Below the pieces are notes generated by a model. It was not told the DNA's origin and made no database searches. It saw nothing but the letters and a program-made list of their open reading frames with translations. A DNA stretch of 39,328 nucleotides, from contig CANEVP010000013.1 in the NCBI GenBank assembly GCA_947442475.1, positions 1-39,328 on the forward strand. The letters run 5' to 3'. A program made the translations under genes and the position numbers. This document shows, one piece after another, positions 32,498-39,328 of this stretch. Source of the stretch: Rickettsiales bacterium (GTDB lineage Bacteria > Pseudomonadota > Alphaproteobacteria > Rickettsiales > UBA1997). Each line of letters begins with the position of its first letter. Positions within the stretch are counted from its first letter, which is position 1.

Positions 32498-33658
32498 TTA
32501 AATTTTCTCTAATTCAAATTGTACAACGTCAGTTCTTTTGGCATTAAAACCTGCCACACAGTAGCACAGATAAAAGCGCCATTTGCGGATAAATTCTTCA
32601 GAAAATCCCAAAGCTTTGATCGCGTCATGCTTTTGTTCAAAGCGCTCAAGCCAGATCAGTAAAGTCTTGGCATAATCAAAGCCAAAGGCAGTTTCACTTT
32701 TTAAAACAAAACCATTTTGCTGCGCTAGCTTGCGAATCACGGTTTTGGAAGGCAAAAATCCACCAGGGAAAATATGTTTTTGAATAAAATCAACGCGATT
32801 AACGTAATCTTTAAAAACCTGTTCATCAATTGTGATAATTTGCAAAACTGCCTTGCCGCCTTTTTTTAGAGCGCGACTAACCACTTGAAAATATTGACTC
32901 CAATATTCTTTTCCCACCGCTTCAAACATCTCAATTGAAACCACGTTTTCGTAAATATTTTTCTCTTCGCGATAATCTTGCAGCTTAATATTTACAGAAT
33001 TTTGTGCGTTTATTTTAACCATGCGCTCTAAAGCGAAAGCGCGCTGTTTTGGCGAGATTGTTAAACAAGTAATCTGATGATTTTCTTGTACCGCTTCTGC
33101 AGCAAATCCACCCCAACCGCAGCCAATTTCCAAAATCGATCCGTCGTTTAATTTCTCTAAAATGTTGTGATATTTTTTGCGCTGCGCGGCGGCTAAATCA
33201 GAATTTGTTTCATCAAATAAAGCGCTGGAATAAGTCATCGTTTCGTCAAGCCACAGCTGATAGAAATCGTTGCCCAAATCGTAATGAGCTTCGATATTTT
33301 TTTTGCTGCCTTTTTTAGTATTTTTAGTCAGCAAACTTTTTAAAAAAAGCATAAAAGCCTGAAATTTTCTGGCGTGAAAAAAATCTTCTAAAGCGTGAGC
33401 ATTCAAAGTAAAAAAGGTCAGCAAGCTAGCCAAATCTTTGCTTTCCCAAAGGTTTTCCATGTAACCTTCGCCAAGCGCAACGTCGCCGCCAGTAATTACA
33501 GAATCGATGAAGCTGTAATCTTTAATTTCTATTTGCGCATTAACACCAGAATCTTGTCCGCGAAATTCTTTTACCTCGCCTCCCGGAAAGCTGATTGTTA
33601 AAGATCCGCAACTGATGCCAGTTAAAGCCTGCCAGATAAAATCGTAATTTTTATTCAT
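32498..33658 (-). CDS. Cyclopropane/methyl-branched fatty-acid synthase-family methyltransferase
   Basis: A 386-residue SAM-dependent methyltransferase. An N-terminal domain of about 110 residues precedes the Rossmann core with motif I ILEIGCGWGGFAAEA, AHYDLGNDFYQLWLDETMTY, SIEMFEAVGKEYW, and FIQKHIFPGGFLPS, all typical of CFA synthases. It adds a methylene or methyl group to double bonds of membrane phospholipid acyl chains. In this gene context (SDR, FAD enzyme, DUF1365) relatives in Rhodobacter belong to a sigma-E/ChrR operon with a role in furan fatty acids, so the product need not be a cyclopropane. It overlaps the DUF1365 gene by 8 nt. Confidence 0.9.
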   Translation of the reverse strand: MNKNYDFIWQALTGISCGSLTISFPGGEVKEFRGQDSGVNAQIEIKDYSFIDSVITGGDVALGEGYMENLWESKDLASLLTFFTLNAHALEDFFHARKFQAFMLFLKSLLTKNTKKGSKKNIEAHYDLGNDFYQLWLDETMTYSSALFDETNSDLAAAQRKKYHNILEKLNDGSILEIGCGWGGFAAEAVQENHQITCLTISPKQRAFALERMVKINAQNSVNIKLQDYREEKNIYENVVSIEMFEAVGKEYWSQYFQVVSRALKKGGKAVLQIITIDEQVFKDYVNRVDFIQKHIFPGGFLPSKTVIRKLAQQNGFVLKSETAFGFDYAKTLLIWLERFEQKHDAIKALGFSEEFIRKWRFYLCYCVAGFNAKRTDVVQFELEKI

Positions 33659-34433
33659 TATTTGAAGTAAGGTTATGTGCCATTTTTTTTGGCTTTGGGA
33701 TATATTTATTTTTTTTCACAAACAGTTTTATCGCTTGCCAGTGAATCAAAAAAGTTACCTTAAAAGTCATCAAAGGAATCACCAAGAAAGCTTTGATTAT
33801 AGCTAAATCAGTCAGATTTTTTTTGCGACAAACAACATTAGTTAGCAAAGATTTTTCTGCGCCCGCTTCGACATAATCAATCCAAGCTGCGATGATTTTC
33901 TGATTAAAAATAAAACGGAATTTGTAAACACCGCGCACATGAAAAAATGGCGACACATGAAATTCTTTTTTTGCTTCAAACCATTGATCTTCTTGAATTG
34001 GCGAATGATCAAAATTGAAAATCAGATAATTGTGATTCTCGCCAAAAGTGTTATTTACTTCGCACAAAACCGCGATCAAAGTTTCTGCTTCATCAAAACA
34101 AAACCAGAAACTGACTGGGCTGAAGACATAATTTAAAACGCGCGGATAGCTGAGTAGAGAAATTTTCTTAATCTTTTGGTCTAAATTTTTGCTACGCAAA
34201 ATTTCTCTAATCCAAGCTTCAAGGCTTGATCCGTCACGCTTGCCGTGATCGCGGTCGTAAAAAGAGAATAGGTTGAAACGATTAAGCGATAAAAATTTAG
34301 AAGCGATTTGTTTTTGTTTTGCGATATCGAAGCACAAATAAAAAACTCGGTAAACAAATTGGTTTACCACTGGTTTTAATCTTTTGTGAGTCACAAGAGC
34401 CGGACAAAAAAAGGCGTCTGCTTTTATTGCCAT
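33651..34433 (-). CDS. DUF1365 protein
   Basis: A 260-residue protein: FFCPALVTHKRLKPVVNQFV, VFYLCFDI, LSYPRVLNYVFSPVSFWFCF and VSPFFHVRGVYKFRF are the standard DUF1365 blocks. Members occur almost only next to CFA-synthase and FAD-oxidoreductase genes and are linked to fatty-acid modification, with no defined reaction. It overlaps the FAD-oxidoreductase gene by 10 nt and the CFA gene by 8 nt, so the three are co-translated. Confidence 0.9.
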   Translation of the reverse strand: MAIKADAFFCPALVTHKRLKPVVNQFVYRVFYLCFDIAKQKQIASKFLSLNRFNLFSFYDRDHGKRDGSSLEAWIREILRSKNLDQKIKKISLLSYPRVLNYVFSPVSFWFCFDEAETLIAVLCEVNNTFGENHNYLIFNFDHSPIQEDQWFEAKKEFHVSPFFHVRGVYKFRFIFNQKIIAAWIDYVEAGAEKSLLTNVVCRKKNLTDLAIIKAFLVIPLMTFKVTFLIHWQAIKLFVKKNKYIPKPKKMAHNLTSNNE

Positions 34434-35692
34434 GGCGCAAAAACATTCATTTTGTTGATGGCTTTAAGCGCCGAAGAAATTCCATCTTCGTGAAAACCAT
34501 ATTTTTGGTAAGCGCCGCAGAAGTAAATTTTATCAACTCCTTGAAGTGATAAAATTTCTTCCTGAGCCTTCACCGCCAAGGAATCAAAGATTGGATGTTC
34601 ATAATTAAAGCGCGCAAAAATTTTATCTTCGGCAATTTTTTCTGACGGATTTAGCGTCACAAAAAGTGGATATTTGTGATCAATATTTTGCAGATTATTC
34701 ATCCAATAAGTCACCGCAATTTGCTGATCTGAGCTTTTGCTATTTTTAGCGTAAACCCAACTAGCCCAAGCTTTTTTGGCTTTTGGCATCAAAGAAATAT
34801 CACGATGTAAAACTGCTAAATTGGGCTGATATTTGAAGTTAGAAAAAACCGCTTTTTCTTGCGGCGTCGAATTTTTTAGCATGCTCAAAACTTGATCACC
34901 GTGACAGGCAAATAAAACTGAATCGAAAAATTCTTCACCTTTTTTTGAGCGCACTAAAACCTTATCCGCCAAGCGCTCCACCGTAATCACCTCGTCATTT
35001 AACGAGATTGAATCAGCGCCAATTTTAGCGGCGATTTTTTTGACATATTCTTTTGAACCGCCGCTAACTGTGTACCATTGAGGCTGATTAGCGACTGTTA
35101 GCAATCCGTGATTTTTAAAGAAGCGCACAAAGCTCTGCGCCGGATAAACCAACATCGTTTCAAGCGGACAGCTCCAGATCGCGCCTGACATTGGCAATAA
35201 ATAGAATTCGCGGAAATATTTTTTTACACCCAAATCGTCGAGCAGATTTTTTAATGTGTAATTGGCGTCAAAATCCCGCGTCAAAACTTCTTCGGCCTTT
35301 TTGTTGAAGCGCATGATATCTTTTAGCATGCGCAAAAATTGTGGATTAAAAGCGTTTTTAAATTGAGCAAAAACTGATGCCAGATTGGTGCCAGCATATT
35401 CGATTCGACCCTCATCAATCTTGACGGCAAACGACATATTACTTTTGTCACAAGCCACATTCATCAACTCGAAAAAAGCTTTAAGATTGGGATAAGTTTG
35501 ATGATTAAAAACTATGAAACCGGTATCGACAGCGATTTTTTTATCAGCGTAATTGACTTCAACCGTATTAGAATGTCCGCCCAAATAATTATTTTTTTCG
35601 AAAATTTTGACCTGATATTTGTCAGAAAGAAAATAAGCTGAAGATAGACCAGATATGCCAGAACCTATAATCGCAACTTTTGGACGATTCAT
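34424..35692 (-). CDS. FAD-dependent amine oxidase/desaturase-like protein of the CFA cluster
   Basis: A 422-residue flavoprotein with the N-terminal dinucleotide fold (VAIIGSGISGLSSAYFLS), EKNNYLGGHSNTVEV, TGFIVFNHQTYPNL, and a C-terminal FAD-binding segment (KIYFCGAYQKYGFHEDGI). The same protein type is fused to the N-terminus of plant cyclopropane synthases, which supports a joint role with the CFA enzyme. It may oxidise or desaturate the methylated acyl chain; this is inference. Confidence 0.88.
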   Translation of the reverse strand: MNRPKVAIIGSGISGLSSAYFLSDKYQVKIFEKNNYLGGHSNTVEVNYADKKIAVDTGFIVFNHQTYPNLKAFFELMNVACDKSNMSFAVKIDEGRIEYAGTNLASVFAQFKNAFNPQFLRMLKDIMRFNKKAEEVLTRDFDANYTLKNLLDDLGVKKYFREFYLLPMSGAIWSCPLETMLVYPAQSFVRFFKNHGLLTVANQPQWYTVSGGSKEYVKKIAAKIGADSISLNDEVITVERLADKVLVRSKKGEEFFDSVLFACHGDQVLSMLKNSTPQEKAVFSNFKYQPNLAVLHRDISLMPKAKKAWASWVYAKNSKSSDQQIAVTYWMNNLQNIDHKYPLFVTLNPSEKIAEDKIFARFNYEHPIFDSLAVKAQEEILSLQGVDKIYFCGAYQKYGFHEDGISSALKAINKMNVFAPWQ

Positions 35693-35695
35693 GTT

Positions 35696-36451
35696 TTAGG
35701 CAATTTTTTTAGTTAAAAAGAAGAACAGAGGGTAAGGCAAAATTCGCAAAAATTTTAGAAAGAAAGTAAATTTTTTTGGAAAATGAATTTCAAATTTCTG
35801 CGCTGCCAAACCTAGAGAAATTTTTGCTGCAGCACTTTCAGGCGAAATGATAAAAGGCATCGAAAAACTATTTCGATCAGTCAAGCGCGTTTTGACAAAA
35901 CCGGGATTTATTACAGAAAGTGCAATTCCTTGTTTTTTTAATTCAGGATAAATTCCTTCGCAAAGGTTGATCAGAGCAGCTTTTGAAGCGCCATAAGCAA
36001 ATGATTTTGGCAGCCCAATGTAACCCGCGACACTTGCAACAATGCCAATTTGACCAAATTTTTGCGCCGTCATTTTAGGAATTATCACATCAAATAAATT
36101 GAGTGCACCGATCAAATTTACTTCAATTGTTTGACGCGCTAAAGCCAAATCAAAACCAATTGCCGAACTTGGATGGTAAAGAGCCGAGCAAAAAATTACT
36201 AAATCTATTTTTTGAAAGTTTTGCAAAATTTCGTCACAAGATTTTTGCAAAGATTGGTGATCGCAAACATCAACTTTACTGACCAAAATTTGGCCGCGGT
36301 TTGGTGAAATTAGATTAGTTTTAATCTGCTCTAATTTTTCTAAATCACGTGCTGAAATCGCTAAATTATAACCTTGATCGTAATAATTTTTAACCAGCGC
36401 CTCGCCTATTCCATGGCTGGCTCCAATGATCCAGCAGGTTTTTTGACTCAT
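35696..36451 (-). CDS. Short-chain dehydrogenase/reductase
   Basis: A 251-residue SDR. The nucleotide-binding motif is GASHGIG (10-16) and the catalytic residues Ser140, Tyr153 and Lys157 are present (SVAGYIGLPKSFAYGASKAA). The C-terminus is hydrophobic and basic (PYPLFFFLTKKIA) and may attach to the membrane. The genes on both sides are separated by 3 nt and 0 nt, so it belongs to the lipid-modification operon, presumably acting on a keto or hydroxy lipid intermediate. Confidence 0.88.
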   Translation of the reverse strand: MSQKTCWIIGASHGIGEALVKNYYDQGYNLAISARDLEKLEQIKTNLISPNRGQILVSKVDVCDHQSLQKSCDEILQNFQKIDLVIFCSALYHPSSAIGFDLALARQTIEVNLIGALNLFDVIIPKMTAQKFGQIGIVASVAGYIGLPKSFAYGASKAALINLCEGIYPELKKQGIALSVINPGFVKTRLTDRNSFSMPFIISPESAAAKISLGLAAQKFEIHFPKKFTFFLKFLRILPYPLFFFLTKKIA

Positions 36452-36979
36452 CTAAAGTTTTTTGAAAGAGATTGTTAGAGTGCCCACATTAAAGCCAAAT
36501 TTCGTCATTTTTGAAACATTGATCGCGTTTTTTTCGTCAACCAAATAAATCCAGTCAACTATTTTGATATCGTATTTTTTTCCCTCGACATCAATCTTTA
36601 AAACGTAAGACATTTTGAAAGCATTGCCATATTGCTGACCTGTAGCGATTCCTACAGTGTCATGAGCTTTGGCGGTAAAATTATTGTCGTCAGAAAATTT
36701 AATTTCCCAAGTTCTTTGGTCAGTTTTGCCATCAGAAAAAATAAAATTTTCGTTTAATTTTCCTTCATTTCCTTGCCAAGTTCCCGTCATTTTTACGGTA
36801 AAACTTTTGATCATTTTACCGCTGCGATCTTGCAAAATTCCTTGCGCCTCGAGCGGCCCATTGAGGTAATTACGAATATCCATTTTTGGAGAATTATCGG
36901 TATAAACTTTTGGATCAATTGACGAACAGCCGAGCAAGAAGCTAAGAGACATAAGAATTAATAGTTTTTTAAATTTCAT
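36452..36979 (-). CDS. DUF3833 lipoprotein
   Basis: A 175-residue lipoprotein. The signal peptide ends in lipobox LLGCSS (Cys18). The body shows DUF3833 features: LNGPLEAQGILQDRSGK, MTGTWQGNEGKLNENFIFSD, and NAINVSKMTKFGFNVG. The fold is probably an eight-stranded barrel like lipocalins. It is a regular member of CFA-type clusters and may handle lipids in the periplasm. It overlaps the MFS gene by 11 nt. Confidence 0.87.
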   Translation of the reverse strand: MKFKKLLILMSLSFLLGCSSIDPKVYTDNSPKMDIRNYLNGPLEAQGILQDRSGKMIKSFTVKMTGTWQGNEGKLNENFIFSDGKTDQRTWEIKFSDDNNFTAKAHDTVGIATGQQYGNAFKMSYVLKIDVEGKKYDIKIVDWIYLVDEKNAINVSKMTKFGFNVGTLTISFKKL

Positions 36980-38246
36980 ATTTTTTCCATTTTAAAAGAA
37001 GGATGATCACCATCATTTTTAGCAAGCACGGTAGCGCAGCGTAGAAAAATGAGATAAGACTTAAGTGCGTTGAATCAAGATTTCCAGGATGATAATCAAA
37101 TAATCCTAAAACAATTAGACTACCGGAGGCGGCAATCATCAAGCCTAATTTTGCTGCCAAATTCCACAGTGAAAAATAAGAAGAAGCGAGGTATTTTTGC
37201 TTAGAACTAATTTGAGCTAAAATGATTGGCGGCGCGATTAGATCTGCGCCCAAAAATGCACCCGAGAAAAAGCAAATCAGATAAAAATAGTCGGCACTTT
37301 TGGCACTTAAAAAATAAGCCAGAAAGAAAGTTAGAACTGATCCGATAATCGAAATTATCCAAGATTCCACAATGCCAAAACGATTGAAAAAGGCTTTCCA
37401 CAAAGGAATTGCCAGGCATGCCGAGAGAAAATAAATCGACAAAAACCAGCCAGCATTTTTTTCAGCAAATAAAATATCGCTAATATAGAAATTTAGGTTA
37501 GCGGCAGGAAGACTTACCGCTATTGAGTTAATGAAAAAGATCGCCAAAAAAATCAGAAATTTTCGATCTTTTAGAATATGAAAAAAGTCGATGCTATGAC
37601 TTCTGACTCTAATAATTGTTTCGTTTTCAATTTTTAATCGCGGCAGAAAAATCAACGTCGCCAATGCAATTAATCCAGCAAAAACAAGACTTAAACATAA
37701 ATAACTTTGCCCCACATCAAGATTAAAAACCTGCGCGCAGATTGTTGGCAAAACAAAGGCCAGAATTATGCCAAACAATCCGAGTAATTCTTTGCTGGAA
37801 TTAATAAAGATGCGCTCGCGATCGTTTTTGGCTAAGATTGCAGCCATAGATTCAAAGTTGATAATAGCAAAGTTAAAGCAGGTGTAAGTAATGCTTAGGG
37901 CTACTACAAACCAGATAATTGCTAGCGTTTTGGTCAAGCTTTGCGGCGGATTAAAAACTAAATAAAATCCGATAATCAGCAACATCGAAGCCGCACTGAT
38001 AATTTTTTTACGACTGATTTTTTTGCCAGCTAAACTGTCCGAAAAATAACCAACTAAAGGATCTTGAATAACATCAAGACCGCGGACAAAAATTAGTAAA
38101 ATACCGATTATAGTTAAATTCAGATCAAAACTTCTGGCGTAAAAATCGCTGATATTGAGGTAAATTGGAATGCCGACAAAAGACAGAGGTAGCGCCAAAA
38201 AGCTGAGATAAAAAATTTGTGATTTTGCTATTTGGCCCTTGGTCAT
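36969..38246 (-). CDS. MFS transporter (GPH/MelB-like) of the CFA cluster
   Basis: A 425-residue protein with about 12 predicted membrane helices. Early loops carry DPLVGYFSDSLAGKKISRKK, the MFS/GPH-type loop motif. The family is sugar-cation symporter-like, but its members in CFA clusters have no known sugar substrate and may move lipids or precursors. Its place between the SDR and DUF3833 genes (1-nt gap and 11-nt overlap) fixes it as part of this operon. Confidence 0.85.
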   Translation of the reverse strand: MTKGQIAKSQIFYLSFLALPLSFVGIPIYLNISDFYARSFDLNLTIIGILLIFVRGLDVIQDPLVGYFSDSLAGKKISRKKIISAASMLLIIGFYLVFNPPQSLTKTLAIIWFVVALSITYTCFNFAIINFESMAAILAKNDRERIFINSSKELLGLFGIILAFVLPTICAQVFNLDVGQSYLCLSLVFAGLIALATLIFLPRLKIENETIIRVRSHSIDFFHILKDRKFLIFLAIFFINSIAVSLPAANLNFYISDILFAEKNAGWFLSIYFLSACLAIPLWKAFFNRFGIVESWIISIIGSVLTFFLAYFLSAKSADYFYLICFFSGAFLGADLIAPPIILAQISSKQKYLASSYFSLWNLAAKLGLMIAASGSLIVLGLFDYHPGNLDSTHLSLISFFYAALPCLLKMMVIILLLKWKKYEI

Positions 38247-38247
38247 T

Positions 38248-38946
38248 TTAGGCTTTTATTTTTGGCCTTACGCTTCCAAGACCACCATCAACACCCAAAA
38301 CTTGGCCGGTGATCCAGCTATTTTGTGGATCAAGAAAGAAAGCGATGGCATTGGCAACTTCCTCAGCTTTACCAAGCCTACCCAAAGCATGCATGCTTTC
38401 AGAAATGCTGCGCGATTTTTCGTTAGCGGTGATCATTTGAGTAAGATTAGTTTCAGTTAATCCTGGGGCTACTGAATTAAAGCGCAAATTCTGGCTGGCA
38501 TAAGTTGCGGCAGCTGACCTTGTAAGTCCGACAATACCAGCTTTGGCGGCAGCAATTGCTTCGTGATTTGGAAGCCCTGTCATTGCTGCGGCAGAAGAAA
38601 TTAAAACTACTGAACCACCTTTTCTCATATATTTTCCAGCGGCCCGAACTGTGGCGAATGACGTATCAAGAGAGCTGGTAATTACTGATTTATATTCTTC
38701 TTGCGAAGTTAAATGCGCGCCTTTGAGCAATAACGAACCACTACAATTTACAACTCCGTCAAGCTCGCCCGCTTGTTTAAAAACTTCTTCTACGGCTGCA
38801 AAATCACTGGCTTCAAGATAAAAATCTGGCGTAATTTTTGCGTCACTGCGCGCAGTTTGAATAACTTCATGACCATCATTTCGTAACTTTTTAACCAAGG
38901 CTTGACCTATAGTACTACTTGCCGCAATCACCAAATAACGTGCCAT
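38248..38946 (-). CDS. SDR-family protein lacking the catalytic tyrosine
   Basis: A 232-residue short-chain dehydrogenase-type protein, first gene of the lipid-modification operon. The cofactor motif is altered (AASSTIGQAL, without GxxxGIG). Ser117/118 and Lys135 are kept, but the Tyr of YxxxK is Ile131 (LPNHEAIAAAKAGIVGL). The rest, including NSVAPGLTETNL and GQVLGVDGGLG, is standard. Either another residue supplies the acid/base function or the protein no longer acts as a normal reductase. The start ATG at 38946 has only AT-rich DNA upstream. Confidence 0.85.
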   Translation of the reverse strand: MARYLVIAASSTIGQALVKKLRNDGHEVIQTARSDAKITPDFYLEASDFAAVEEVFKQAGELDGVVNCSGSLLLKGAHLTSQEEYKSVITSSLDTSFATVRAAGKYMRKGGSVVLISSAAAMTGLPNHEAIAAAKAGIVGLTRSAAATYASQNLRFNSVAPGLTETNLTQMITANEKSRSISESMHALGRLGKAEEVANAIAFFLDPQNSWITGQVLGVDGGLGSVRPKIKA

Positions 38947-39196
38947 AATTTTTTAATTTTATATTAAGACTCTTTCGCAAATCAAAATTCAGTTCTGCCT
39001 CATCTAACCAACTCCCCCAAGCTTCCCCAAACCTAACTAAATAAATTAAAGAAAGATGAGTAAATCGAAATAGCGTTTTGTTAAAGCAGTCTAAAAGATG
39101 AGGGAACGGATTAATTTCTCAAGAAGCAAGGTCGCTTGCCCCAGATCCGTCATTAGCCTAAAATTCTCAATGACTGTCTTTAGAGCCTGTCCTAAG
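38947..39196. other. Intergenic region upstream of the lipid-modification operon
   Basis: About 250 nt with no gene that I can support. It must contain the promoter of the eight-gene minus-strand operon, but no clear -35/-10 pair is visible. Frames are short in all six readings. A short segment aagcaaggtcgcttg is self-complementary in part. Confidence 0.5.
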
Positions 39197-39328
39197 TCTT
39201 TTTTAACCTCAAATTTCGCCCTATTTTTGCTTATTTTTTAGTAAAATTACTCGCAATATATCCTGATATTGGTCGTAATTTTACTAAAAAAGCGCTAAAA
39301 ACATGTCAAAATTTGAGGCTAAAAAAGA
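39197..39328. repeat. Long imperfect inverted repeat at right edge
   Basis: Two arms of 54 nt (39197-39250 and 39275-39328) around a 24-nt centre. About 44 of 54 positions match; the inner 17 nt (ttttttagtaaaattac) and most of the outer 20 nt (tcttttttaacctcaaattt) are the best conserved. It may continue beyond the window. It could be a terminal or miniature transposable element or a large hairpin; no transposase is visible. Confidence 0.75.

Overview
The window looks like chromosome from an AT-rich, Gram-negative alphaproteobacterium with an LPS-type outer membrane (lptF, lptG, lpxA, fabZ, many lipoproteins). Several traits recall Rickettsiales or deep relatives: low GC, numerous dispersed palindromic repeats including one that sits in frame inside a gene, decaying pseudogenes, a free-standing tRNA-Ile(GAT), and a class I RNR alpha subunit without an obvious ATP cone. 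Methionine (metW, metZ), folate (pabB, pabC) and thiamine-type (thiS) genes argue against an extremely reduced obligate endosymbiont. The taxonomic placement is inference; no marker gene was searched.

Layout. 1-2126: 5' part of a histidine kinase (minus strand, cut by the window edge), divergent from a LysR regulator that is translationally coupled to a short formyltransferase. 2164-2259: palindromic repeat. 2301-7895: metW, rlpA, a badly broken DUF2339 membrane protein pseudogene, metZ, yajQ and an unknown protein. 7892-10376: convergent thiS, then lptF-lptG. 10465-13453: four consecutive lipoproteins of LPP20, FlgT or CsgG-like character, one of them only 54 aa. 13576-17132: HAD hydrolase, membrane-anchored parvulin, TrmH-type rRNA methyltransferase, NAD kinase. 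17170-19320 (minus): a 716-aa prepilin-like protein with LamG-like, Cys-rich and Gly-rich parts. 19457-20158: broken DUF1016-SNase nuclease pseudogene. Then tRNA-Ile, a class A PBP (minus), pabC-pabB, nrdA with a pair of NrdR-box-like operators, tRNA-Glu and a GtrA protein. 27313-31844 (minus): comEC, then the fabZ-lpxA-dnaQ operon. 31970-38946 (minus): an eight-gene lipid-modification operon (SDR, MFS, DUF3833, SDR, FAD oxidoreductase, DUF1365, cyclopropane/methyl fatty-acid synthase, chalcone-isomerase-like). The right edge carries a 132-bp long inverted repeat.

The most distinctive observations are the in-frame palindromic insertion and Lys-rich expansion in comEC, the modular giant prepilin, the compact LPP20-type lipoprotein operon, a complete CFA/furan-fatty-acid-type cluster containing an SDR that lacks the catalytic tyrosine, two dispersed palindrome families (one with covarying arms), and two pseudogenes whose original frames can still be followed. 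No previously undescribed defence or mobile system could be demonstrated.
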